The notes under the pieces are model-generated. The model saw only the letters and a list, made by a program, of their open reading frames with translations. It made no database searches and was not told the DNA's origin. A DNA stretch of 45,299 nucleotides from Cryobacterium sp. Y11. Its GTDB lineage: Bacteria > Actinomycetota > Actinomycetes > Actinomycetales > Microbacteriaceae. The position numbers were made by a program, and so were the translations under genes. The stretch is from assembly GCF_002929535.1 (NCBI RefSeq), contig NZ_PJJO01000043.1, positions 1-45,299 on the forward strand, read 5' to 3'. Below, in pieces: positions 35,796 to 45,299 of this stretch (positions are counted from its first letter, which is position 1; each line of letters opens with the position of its first letter).

Positions 35796-38153
35796 TCACG
35801 CGGTAACGGATGCTCCAATGCGCTCGCGCACGACCCGGGTTGCGGCAAGCATGTTCTGCAGCGACTGCACGGTCTCGTCGTAGCCGCGCGTCTTCAGTCC
35901 GCAGTCGGGGTTCACCCAGACCTGGCGTTCTGGAATGGATTGCAGTGCCGTGTCGAGCAGGGTCGTCAACTCCTCAACGCCGGGAACCCGTGGAGAGTGG
36001 ATGTCGTAAATTCCGGCACCAATACCGTGGTCGAACCCACCAGCCTCGATCTCACGAACAACTTCCATGCGCGACCTGGCCGCTTCGATACTCGTGACGT
36101 CGGCATCCAGGTTGCGGATGGCCTCGATGACGACTCCAAATTCCGAGTAGCAGAGGTGGGTGTGAATCTGGGTCGCATCCGCTACCCCAGCCGTGGCAAG
36201 CCGAAAGGAGCCGACCGACCAATCCAGGTAGTCAACGTGGTCCTTCTTCTTCAGCGGGAGCAATTCGCGCAGGGCCGGTTCGTCGACCTGCACGATTTTG
36301 ATGCCCGCAGCCTCGAGGTCGTGGATTTCATCGCGAAGGGCAAGGGCGACCTGGCGTGCGGTGTCGCCGAGGGGCTGGTCATCGCGTACGAACGACCACG
36401 CCAGAATCGTCACCGGTCCAGTCAGCATGCCCTTGACCGGCTTCGACGTGAGACTCTGCGTGTACACCGACCAGTCCACCGTGATCGGCGCCGGACGCGA
36501 CACGTCACCCCACAAAATGGATGGCCGTGTGCAGCGGCTGCCGTAGGACTGCACCCAACCGTTCTCGGTCACGGCAAAGCCATCGAGATTTTCGGCAAAG
36601 TACTGCACCATGTCGTTGCGTTCGGGTTCGCCGTGCACGAGCACGTCGAGTCCGATCTCCTCTTGCAGGGCCACAACTCGGGCAATCTCGGCGCGCATCA
36701 GGTCGCGGTAGCCGTCAGCCGCCAGAGTTCCCTGCAGAAACTGGGCGCGGGCGCGTCGAATGTCCGCGGTCTGCGGGAAGGATCCGATCGTAGTCGTTGG
36801 CAGCGGCGGAAGCTGGAGCGCCGCGTCCTGGGCGCTTAGCCGATCGGCGTAGTCGCCACGGGTGAAATCGGCGTCGGTCAGCGTGGCGGCGCGGGCTCGC
36901 ACAGCGCCATCTTGCACCCCGGGAGCATTTAGCCGTGATTCCAAGGCGGTAGCGGCCTCGGCCAACGATTCCGTAATCGCGGCCCGTCCCGCGGTGAGGC
37001 CGAGCGCGAGGGTGGCAACCTGGCCAACCTTCTGATCGGCGAAGGCCAACCAGTTGGTCAGCCCGCCCGGCAACGAGGTCTCATCGAGCACATTGTGGGG
37101 CACGTGCAGCAGTGAGGTCGACGTGGAAACCGTGACGGATTCGGACAGTGCGCGCACGCCCTCGGCGCTCGCGAATGCGCCGGCCAGGTCGCCGCGCCAG
37201 ATGTTGTGTCCGTCGATCACGCCGGCAACGAGGGTCTTGCCGGCCAGCCCGGGTACCGCCTGGGGCAGGGTGCCCCGCACCAGGTCGAGGCCGATGGCCT
37301 CAACGGCGGTGGCGGCGAGTACCGGCAGAGCGTCATCGAGGCTGCCATAGGGCGCCGCGACGAACAATGCCGGACGGTCGGTGAGCCGCCCGAGCACCCC
37401 ATAAGCGGATGCGACGGCCGTCAGCGTGTCGCCGCGCGGCACATCGATCGATTCGCTGACCAGTCCCGGCTCGTCGAGCTGTACCCACTCGGCACCGGCA
37501 TCCGCTAATCGAGTGAGCAGCGCGGCATAGACGGGAATGAGGTCATCCAGCCGCGATAGCGGGGAGAAACCGGCCGGCGCCTCATCGCTGGCCTTGCTGA
37601 GTAGCAAAAACGTGACCGGGCCGACGAGAACCGGGCGGGTAAGGAACCCGGCCGCTTTGGCTTCGAGGAACTCCCGCACGATGCGGTCGCCAGCGAGTGA
37701 GAAAGCGGTCTCCGGGCCGATCTCGGGCACCAAGTAGTGGTAATTGGAGTCAAACCACTTGGTCATTTCTAGCGGAAGGTTCTCCCCCTCTCCGCGAGCC
37801 AGGGTGAAGTATCCGGCCAGGTCGAGGGTTCCGTCGGTGCCAACGAGCGAGGCGAACCGGGCGGGAATCGCGCCGACGGCGACGATGGTGTCGAGCACCT
37901 GGTCGTAGAACGAGAACGATTCCGGGATTGACGAGTCGCTGCGACCCAGTCCGAGGTCGCTGAGCCGATCCCGCGTGGCGCTGCGGAGGTCGGCGGCTGC
38001 GGCTTCGAGGGCTGCGGTGTCGATCGCTCCAGACCAGAATGCTTCGATGGCTTTCTTTAACTCGCGCCGTCGCCCGATGCGCGGGTAGCCGAGGATGGTG
38101 CCGGTCGGAAAGGAAGTCGTTGATGAGGCGCGTGATGCGGGCGAACTGGGCAT
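35796..38153 (-). CDS. metE: Cobalamin-independent methionine synthase
   Basis: A 785-residue enzyme that transfers methyl from 5-methyltetrahydrofolate triglutamate to homocysteine. The zinc ligands are His666, Cys668, Glu690 and Cys751 (HTHLCYSEFG, TSIEAARS and VNPDCGLKTRG), each offset by 25 from E. coli numbering. The N-terminal copy of the barrel begins ILGYPRIGRRRELKKAIEAFW. ATG at 38153 has GAAGGA upstream. It lies 78 bases downstream of metF, which supplies its substrate; no cobalamin riboswitch was recognised. Confidence 0.97.
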   Translation of the reverse strand: MPSSPASRASSTTSFPTGTILGYPRIGRRRELKKAIEAFWSGAIDTAALEAAAADLRSATRDRLSDLGLGRSDSSIPESFSFYDQVLDTIVAVGAIPARFASLVGTDGTLDLAGYFTLARGEGENLPLEMTKWFDSNYHYLVPEIGPETAFSLAGDRIVREFLEAKAAGFLTRPVLVGPVTFLLLSKASDEAPAGFSPLSRLDDLIPVYAALLTRLADAGAEWVQLDEPGLVSESIDVPRGDTLTAVASAYGVLGRLTDRPALFVAAPYGSLDDALPVLAATAVEAIGLDLVRGTLPQAVPGLAGKTLVAGVIDGHNIWRGDLAGAFASAEGVRALSESVTVSTSTSLLHVPHNVLDETSLPGGLTNWLAFADQKVGQVATLALGLTAGRAAITESLAEAATALESRLNAPGVQDGAVRARAATLTDADFTRGDYADRLSAQDAALQLPPLPTTTIGSFPQTADIRRARAQFLQGTLAADGYRDLMRAEIARVVALQEEIGLDVLVHGEPERNDMVQYFAENLDGFAVTENGWVQSYGSRCTRPSILWGDVSRPAPITVDWSVYTQSLTSKPVKGMLTGPVTILAWSFVRDDQPLGDTARQVALALRDEIHDLEAAGIKIVQVDEPALRELLPLKKKDHVDYLDWSVGSFRLATAGVADATQIHTHLCYSEFGVVIEAIRNLDADVTSIEAARSRMEVVREIEAGGFDHGIGAGIYDIHSPRVPGVEELTTLLDTALQSIPERQVWVNPDCGLKTRGYDETVQSLQNMLAATRVVRERIGASVTA

Positions 38154-38204
38154 GGAAATTCCTTCACTGGAGCATTGAGAGCGGTTCGGATCAAACGTGG
38201 TGGG

Positions 38205-38232
38205 GGCCTCGCGCTCGATCGAGCGCGAGGCC
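38205..38232. terminator. 28-bp perfect palindrome between metF and metE
   Basis: GGCCTCGCGCTCGA and its complement TCGAGCGCGAGGCC meet without a spacer. The palindrome overlaps the first base of the metF stop codon and lies 51 bases before metE. It has no T-tract; a terminator, processing site or attenuator between the two met genes is possible. Confidence 0.5.
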
Positions 38233-39197
38233 TAGGGCATGGAAGCGGGCACCGGCAATGCCCCGCATCCTTCGAGCACTGACAGCACGGTGTCGTGCTG
38301 ATTGAAGGCGTAGAGGTGGAGTCCGGGGGCACCGCCAGCGAGCACGTCCCGGCCGAGGCGCACGGCATGGTCGACGCCGATCTGACGCTGTCCTTCCTCG
38401 GTCGGCTCGATCTCGAGGGCGATGGAGAGTTCAGCGGGCAGCTTCTCGCCGGAAAGCTGCAGAATGCGGCGCAACCGGTTCGGGCTGGTCACGGGCATGA
38501 TTCCGGGAAGAATGGGAAAGAGCACCCCGGCGGAGCGAGCCCGCTGGATGAAGCTGAGGTAGTCGTCGGCGTGGAAGAACAGTTGGGTGATGCCGAGGTT
38601 TGCCCCGGCTGCTTGCTTAGCCAACAGGGTGTCGATGTCCTGGCTGGTCGACCGGGAGTTGGGATGGCCGTTTGGGAAGGCCGCGACCCCGATGCGCACC
38701 TTGCTTCGTTCGGTTTTCACCCCGCGGGCGCCGGGCAGGCCCGGAATCACCGTCTCGGTGTATGGCACCCGTTCGGCCTGTACCCGGTGGATGAGCTGCA
38801 CCAGCTCGCCGGCGCTGGACAAGTCCCCCAAAAAGGTGTTGTCGCCTTCGACTGCACCCCGCGGGGCATCGCCGCGCACGGCCAGAAAGCTGCGAATTCC
38901 GGCGTCGAGGAACTCCCGAATGAGTCGGCTGGCCTCCGCGTGCGACGAGCCGACGCAGGTGAGGTGAGCCATCGCATCCACTTGTGTGTGGTCCTTGATG
39001 TAGCGAAGAACGTCGAGCGAGGAGTTGCGCGACGAACCGTTGGCACCGTAGGTGACCGAGATGAATTCGGGACCGGCCGCGGCCAGATGGTCGATGGTGC
39101 GCGTGAGAGCGGATGCTGCGGCCGCCGATTTCGGCGGATATACCTCGAACGAGAACGCCGGGCGGGCGTTACACGCGGAAATTCCTATCGCGGTCAT
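38232..39197 (-). CDS. metF: Methylenetetrahydrofolate reductase
   Basis: A 321-residue flavoprotein that makes 5-methyltetrahydrofolate. The barrel starts FSFEVYPPKSAAAASAL with the conserved catalytic glutamate. FISVTYGANGSSR, AHLTCVGSSHAE and LAVRGDAPRG follow, then ITQLFFHADDY and PGIMPVTSP. Length is normal for bacterial MetF. A weak GAGG lies near the ATG. Metabolically coupled to the adjacent metE. Confidence 0.95.
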   Translation of the reverse strand: MTAIGISACNARPAFSFEVYPPKSAAAASALTRTIDHLAAAGPEFISVTYGANGSSRNSSLDVLRYIKDHTQVDAMAHLTCVGSSHAEASRLIREFLDAGIRSFLAVRGDAPRGAVEGDNTFLGDLSSAGELVQLIHRVQAERVPYTETVIPGLPGARGVKTERSKVRIGVAAFPNGHPNSRSTSQDIDTLLAKQAAGANLGITQLFFHADDYLSFIQRARSAGVLFPILPGIMPVTSPNRLRRILQLSGEKLPAELSIALEIEPTEEGQRQIGVDHAVRLGRDVLAGGAPGLHLYAFNQHDTVLSVLEGCGALPVPASMP

Positions 39198-39734
39198 TGT
39201 TCCTCATTTGGCAGAAGCGGTACAGCGGTGGTGGCCGGGCGGCCGCGGACACGCCACACGTGGCGGTTCTTCGCGGGCGGATGCCGGGCTCGGCGCTCGC
39301 TCCATGCCGGGGAATGGATTCCGTCGGCAACGATTGATTAGACACTAACAACCCGGGCGTCGAGCCGGGCGAATGTGACAGTTCATGTCATCCCTGTGGC
39401 CAGATTGCGGCTATCGAGAGAGGGCGAAGAAGTTCGGGGCCGACTCCTCCGTCGTAACACGGTCGGCGAAAATGCGACCGGCGCCGCAACGTTTCGCCTG
39501 CAACGCGGTCAGTGCCGCGTCGGCGTTCAGCCGTCCGGCCTCCGGTACGCAGCACTCGCCCATCAAAACGGATGCCCAGCCAGCGCTTGGCGGCCACCTC
39601 CGAGGTGAGGAATTCAAAGTCACAACCGACCCGCGCGCGAGCAGCGGCGACCGAGATTAGGAGCGACAGCATCCGCCGCTCTTCGTTACCCATGCGCTGA
39701 CAGCAAGAGCACGCACAGGATCGGATCGGCCTCG
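39198..39734. other. Region upstream of metF without a supported gene
   Basis: The first 200 bases should hold the metF promoter and leader; I recognise no known riboswitch. Between 39390 and 39660 two overlapping minus-strand frames (products ending FFALSR and IWPQG) look like a frameshifted coding remnant that I could not assign to a family. Confidence 0.4.
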
Positions 39735-39865
39735 AATAGAACGACCATCGCCATGACACGGAGCAGCCTCCCGACCGGATCGGTTGGGTCGTTCATGAAA
39801 CTTCCGATATTGAGCTTTACTTCACGGCAGGTGAGGTCATCGACAATGTCTTTCACATCGGGGCC
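39735..39865 (-). pseudogene. Fragment of a serine recombinase (resolvase/invertase)
   Basis: The minus strand encodes DVKDIVDDLTCREVKLNIG followed by NDPTDPVGRLLRVMAMVVLFEADP. This matches the centre of actinobacterial serine recombinases (D-I-V-D-x-L ... V-K-L-N-x-G-G-S ... D-P-T-D-P-V-G-R-L-L-F-N-V-L-A-M-V-A-E-F-E-A-D). The N-terminal catalytic serine region and the C-terminal DNA-binding part are missing, and no start codon serves the piece. It is a relic of a mobile element. Confidence 0.75.
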
Positions 39866-41986
<2,121 letters not shown>

Positions 41987-42076
41987 GAAAGCCCCGTCTC
42001 GTCAGGGCCTTGCGTCGAAACCCGGGTGGTGGATGTAGAAATTCGCTATGTCAACCCGGCCGCTCTTGCAGAGTCA

Positions 42077-42958
42077 CTATTTATCCTGCTCGTCGTTCGA
42101 TATGAGCAGAGGCATGCCGGCCAGGGGCGGCACGACCACGACCGGGCACGGCATACTGATCAGCAAGTCGTGAGCTACCGAGCCGAGTAAGAGCCCCGTC
42201 ATCATCCCGCGTCCGTGGGTGCCCACCACGACCATTTCAGCGTGCTCAGCCGCGTTGGTGAGGATCAAAGCAGCAGATCCGTGTTCGAGGGTGTCTCGAA
42301 CCATCACGGTCGGATGCTCTGTGCCGACCCGTTCAACCGCTCCTGCCAAAACCTCAGCGTGTGCCATTCTTATCTCGTCATAAGGACTAGCACCAGCGCT
42401 CAACCATCCGAGAGCGAGCAAGGCGGGGATGCGCCACGCATGCACGACCGACAGCTCACGCCCGAGCCGCTCGGCTTCCCCAGCGGCGAAGGCTACCGCA
42501 GAGTGGGAGGTTTCGTCGTCATCCACACCAACGACGACGGAACCATTACGAGGCGCCCAGTCTGTGGGAACGATAACGAGGGGGCAGCTCACCCCCGCTG
42601 CGATCTGATGGCGCAATGTTCCATACAGGGGGCCCGCGGCCTCACGCGTACCGATAACCAGCAGATCGGCATCAACGGCGGAAATCAATAACTCCTGGAG
42701 CGGCGCGCCCCGTCGTACCGACGTCATCACTCGCACAGTGGGCGCGTCGCGTCTCACCCGATTCGCGGCATCCATGAGCATCTGCTCGTACGCAGGAAGG
42801 ACCCAGTCCTTCGTGATCGTCGTCGGCAGCCTTGCCAAATCGATGACAGTGGTCAGTTCCAGGGATACCTGAATAGTGCGGGCACGCTCGATCACCCAGT
42901 CGAGCGCAGCGCGGCTCCCCGTGCCGCCGTTTAGCGCGAGAACAATTGTCTCGGCCAT
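42077..42958 (-). CDS. Universal stress protein with two UspA domains
   Basis: A 293-residue cytoplasmic protein made of two Usp folds (about 1-137 and 139-282). The first begins ETIVLALNGGTGSRAALDWVIERA and the second SVVVGVDDDETSHSAVAFAAGEA. The second has the ATP-binding pattern G-x-x-G-x(9)-G-S in VVGTHGRGMMTGLLLGSV; the first has a degenerate form (VIGTREAAGPLYGTLRH), so only one domain may bind nucleotide. GAGGAG lies upstream of ATG. The physiological role cannot be read from the sequence. Confidence 0.92.
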   Translation of the reverse strand: MAETIVLALNGGTGSRAALDWVIERARTIQVSLELTTVIDLARLPTTITKDWVLPAYEQMLMDAANRVRRDAPTVRVMTSVRRGAPLQELLISAVDADLLVIGTREAAGPLYGTLRHQIAAGVSCPLVIVPTDWAPRNGSVVVGVDDDETSHSAVAFAAGEAERLGRELSVVHAWRIPALLALGWLSAGASPYDEIRMAHAEVLAGAVERVGTEHPTVMVRDTLEHGSAALILTNAAEHAEMVVVGTHGRGMMTGLLLGSVAHDLLISMPCPVVVVPPLAGMPLLISNDEQDK

Positions 42959-43110
42959 ACTGTTTCCTCTCCTCGACCTTATGGAGAATTAGTGCGCGAA
43001 CAGGCCCCAGTGTAACGGACACTGCTCGCCAGAACCGTGGCTGGCCCGGTCGCGCACCACCGAAATGGTGCAACAAACGTCGCTCCTTTTCCCGCGACCA
43101 TGCAACGAAA

Positions 43111-43314
43111 CGCGCAGAAGCTCACAGCGTTCGCACCGAAGCGCATGTTGAGTGCGGCGATGCCACCAAGGTTCTTGTCGAACATTCCGAAACCACCAAA
43201 CTGGCCGTAGTCGGCAAGCGCGGCGGAGAAGGCTTTGTCGGACGACTCTTGGGTAGCGTTCCATCGGGTCTGGCGGCCCACTCCCACTGTCCCACTGTCG
43301 TGGTTCAGCTTCGA
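43111..43314 (+). pseudogene. C-terminal fragment of a second universal stress protein
   Basis: The plus strand encodes VECGDATKVLVEHSETTKLAVVGKRGGEGFVGRLLGSVPSGLAAHSHCPTVVV, the last alpha/beta units of a UspA domain with its G-x-x-G-x(9)-G-S ATP loop. The N-terminal half is missing; the open frame continues upstream into non-homologous sequence. It faces the intact stress-protein gene, so rearrangement or decay of a duplicate is likely. Confidence 0.75.
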
Positions 43315-43708
43315 GTCTCGCAATCCATGGGGTTTGACACCCGTAGGCTACGAGCGATTGTGCTTCCGCGGCGTTGTGTGGATCGAAAACAGGACTGTTT
43401 TCTGAGTAGACACGTCAGGATTGGGTTCAGCGTTCTCGGTAAATATCGGCTGACCTTGTGAAAGGGAACGGCGTTCGCTTGTTAAATTTAGCCTCTCTTC
43501 AATATGATTGCCCTGATCGGCCTCATGCGAAAATGAACAGCACCTGCGTCTCAGCCCGGTCGCCCTTACCGATGTTGCCGCCTTCGTTGACATCGGCGAC
43601 GTGGGCCTCATGGCTATCAGCCAGTCCTTTTCGTGCCGGCCGACCTATCAATGTTCTTACTGTCGCCCGGTGTGTGGGGCAATCGCGTCACCATCCAGGA
43701 CTGGCAGA
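43315..43708. other. Gene-free stretch before the CNNM gene 3' end
   Basis: No gene is supported. An open frame at 43458-43742 and a +2 frame with SPGVWGNRVTIQDWQINL look weakly coding-like, perhaps one frameshifted remnant, but I could not assign them. Confidence 0.35.
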
Positions 43709-45037
43709 TCAACTTGGCGTGGTGTTCGCACTGGCTTCCTGAGAGGGAGGTGACGGCGTCTCTCCGCGCGGGACGATGAGCAATTCCGAAATGCGCCGGC
43801 GATCCATCGCCATGACCCGCAGACTGATGTCGTCGAGTTGGACGACATCACCGATCCGCGCGAGACGTCCAAGCCGTTCGATCACAAAACCGGCAACGGT
43901 ATCGGATGCGCTCACGGGCAACCGCACGCCGGTCGCCTCTTCAAAGTCTTGAAAATTGAGGCGACCGTCAAGTGCCCCTCCCTCTGACTGGAGGTCGCCT
44001 ACGGGAGAGTCGGTGTCGTACTCGTCGAAGATTTCGCCTACGACTTCCTCTACGAGGTCCTCGAGGGTAACGATGCCGTCGGTTCCACCGTACTCATCGA
44101 CGATAACGGCGATCTGATGCTTTTCTGCTCGCATCATCGTGAGAGTCGGGAGCACTCGCGCGGTCGCTGGGAGGTACAAAATGGGACGCATGATTTCGCG
44201 AACCTGCTGGTCGGGATTCCTTGCACTCATCTCGTAAAGGTCGCGCACGTGCACAAAGCCGATGATGTCGTCGATGCTGCGATCGACGACCGGGTATCGC
44301 GAATACGGCAGGTCATGCACCTCGGTAAAGACCTCGCGAATGGATACCGTGCCGTCTAAGGCCGCGACTTCGGGACGGGGCCGCATAATCTCGCTGAGCT
44401 GGCGGTGCCGTAACGAGAGTACGTCGTCGAGGATCCGCCGTTCGTCTTCGGGTAGCCCCTCATGGCTCGAAACGATGTCTCGCAGTTCCTCCTCGGTCAT
44501 TTCCTCACTGGTTTTGTGTGGGTCTCCGCCGAATAGACGTACGATCACGTTCGTCGACCTCGATAGCAACCAGATAACCGGGCGCATCGCGATCGCAAAC
44601 CCATTAAGTGCAGGCGCGACTGCGTAGGCGAATGCTGAGTTGCGCTGGATCGCGAGACGTTTGGGGGCGAGCTCACCGAGAACTAGGGACAGATACGCGA
44701 TCACTAGGGTAAGTGCGACGGTGGCGACCGTCGCCGCGAGCGCTCCGTTGAGGCCCAGAGCGACGAATAACGGGGCTACCGATGGGGCGATTGAGGCGGC
44801 TCCGTAAGCGGCGGATGCAAACCCAGCTACAGTAACGCCGATCTGCACGGCTGCGAGAAATCGATTAGGGTTACGCGCCAGAGCCGCGACCTTCTCGCCG
44901 CGCCGCCCGCGGGCCGCGATTGCGTTGAGTTGGCTGTCACGGAGCGTGACGAGCGCCATTTCCGTGCCTGCGAAAACCCCGCCGATCAGGACGAACATGA
45001 GGACGAGGGCGATGTTTAGTACGAGATCGCCGTTCAT
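43709..45037 (-). CDS. CNNM/CorC (hemolysin C-like) family membrane protein
   Basis: A 442-residue protein. The N-terminal DUF21/CNNM membrane domain (about 1-190) includes GVFAGTEMALVTLRDSQL and GELAPKRLAIQRN. A CBS pair follows (about 205-330, IMRPRPEVAALDG and IVDEYGGTDGIVTLEDLVEEVVGEI). The C-terminal CorC/HlyC domain (about 345-425) ends in a Pro/Ser-rich tail. CNNM relatives act in Mg2+ or Co2+ homeostasis; hemolysin is a historic name. The start overlaps the stop of the truncated antiporter gene by 4 bases. Confidence 0.92.
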   Translation of the reverse strand: MNGDLVLNIALVLMFVLIGGVFAGTEMALVTLRDSQLNAIAARGRRGEKVAALARNPNRFLAAVQIGVTVAGFASAAYGAASIAPSVAPLFVALGLNGALAATVATVALTLVIAYLSLVLGELAPKRLAIQRNSAFAYAVAPALNGFAIAMRPVIWLLSRSTNVIVRLFGGDPHKTSEEMTEEELRDIVSSHEGLPEDERRILDDVLSLRHRQLSEIMRPRPEVAALDGTVSIREVFTEVHDLPYSRYPVVDRSIDDIIGFVHVRDLYEMSARNPDQQVREIMRPILYLPATARVLPTLTMMRAEKHQIAVIVDEYGGTDGIVTLEDLVEEVVGEIFDEYDTDSPVGDLQSEGGALDGRLNFQDFEEATGVRLPVSASDTVAGFVIERLGRLARIGDVVQLDDISLRVMAMDRRRISELLIVPRGETPSPPSQEASANTTPS

Positions 45038-45299
45038 AATGTCTCGACCGTCGACAGGAGAGGCGGGATCGCAACGCAGGGTCTAGGACCGTTGGGAGAT
45101 GACTCGTGAGGAGCCTGATGCATGTTTAGAAGATACCAAAGGCCCCCGACAGAAAGCTGCATGTAGGATCGCCCGATTGCGTGTTCTTTACTCAACGACC
45201 AGTAGCGTTGCGGGCCGTGCTTCATACCGCCGAGGAGGAGGGACACACCCATGACGCCGTTGATGATGATCATCATGACGGCGAACACCGAGTCGCGTG
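45034..45299 (-). pseudogene. Disrupted 3' part of a ChaA-like cation/proton antiporter, cut by the window end
   Basis: From the window edge the minus strand reads RDSVFAVMMIIINGVMGVSLLLGGMKHGPQRY. This matches ChaA-type Ca2+(Na+)/H+ antiporters (R-D-x-V-F-A-V-x-M-I-x-x-N-G-x-x-G-x-x-L-L-L-G-G-x-x-H). After about 45210 the resemblance ends and the frame runs through WSLSKEHAIGRSYMQLSVGG to a stop at 45034. A genuine antiporter would continue with several more helices, so the gene is probably truncated by a rearrangement. Its N-terminal part lies outside the window. Confidence 0.6.

Noticed and set aside
39198..39390. Cobalamin or SAM riboswitch upstream of metF
   Set aside because: I could not find a B12 box or the SAM-riboswitch core; the leader is just GC-rich.
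42946..43461. Full-length new plus-strand gene of 171 codons
   Set aside because: Only the centre resembles a UspA C-terminal half; the ends are antisense or non-coding, so it was called a fragment.

Overview
The window is a high-GC actinobacterial chromosome segment, most likely from the family Microbacteriaceae. This is inferred from gene order, composition, LexA/LysM pairing, DUF1844 next to infC, PriA as the HisA isomerase, and several apparently leaderless genes with a TANNNT hexamer 6-8 bases before the start. Most genes lie on the minus strand. No rRNA, tRNA or CRISPR array was recognised.

Layout: (1) 0.2-3.6 kb: GNAT acetyltransferase, tyrS, and a plus-strand pair of a SatD-like HTH protein and a DUF3307-like membrane protein. 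(2) 3.7-12 kb: arginine operon read argC-J-B-D-F-G-H, without argR between argF and argG. (3) 12-13.75 kb: an AbiEi-like/nuclease-like gene flanked by four copies of a composite hairpin repeat. (4) 13.75-17.6 kb: pheS-pheT; pheT carries two in-frame minisatellites. (5) 17.7-21.05 kb: gluABCD-type amino-acid ABC transporter. (6) 21.1-24 kb: TrmH-type methyltransferase, infC-rpmI-rplT (infC apparently starts at ATC) and divergent DUF1844. (7) 24-29.6 kb: nei and a 1.57-kaa Lhr helicase. (8) 29.6-33.7 kb: hisC-hisB-hisH-priA-sseB. (9) 33.8-35.3 kb: divergent LysM membrane protein and lexA, matching the SOS division-inhibitor/lexA arrangement known from Bacillus (YneA) and mycobacteria (Rv2719c). 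(10) 35.3-39.2 kb: glycosyltransferase remnant, metE, metF. (11) 39.2-45.3 kb: a decaying accessory region with a serine-recombinase relic, a P-type cation ATPase pseudogene with two frameshifts and a lost nucleotide-binding region, an intact universal stress protein, a second stress-protein fragment, a CNNM/CorC membrane protein and the disrupted tail of a ChaA-like antiporter.

The first 39 kb is mainly housekeeping: Arg, His and Met synthesis, translation, amino-acid uptake, repair and SOS control. Features that stand out are the repeat-flanked AbiEi-like gene, the pheT minisatellites, the ATC start of infC, the LexA/LysM divergon, very long GC palindromes at the arg and GNAT ends, and a strongly over-represented heptamer (GCATCCG/CGGATGC) that also builds terminator stems. 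I see no complete new defence or biosynthetic system. The best candidate for something undescribed is the AbiEi-like gene with its hairpin repeats. All family names come from reading motifs, not from database searches.
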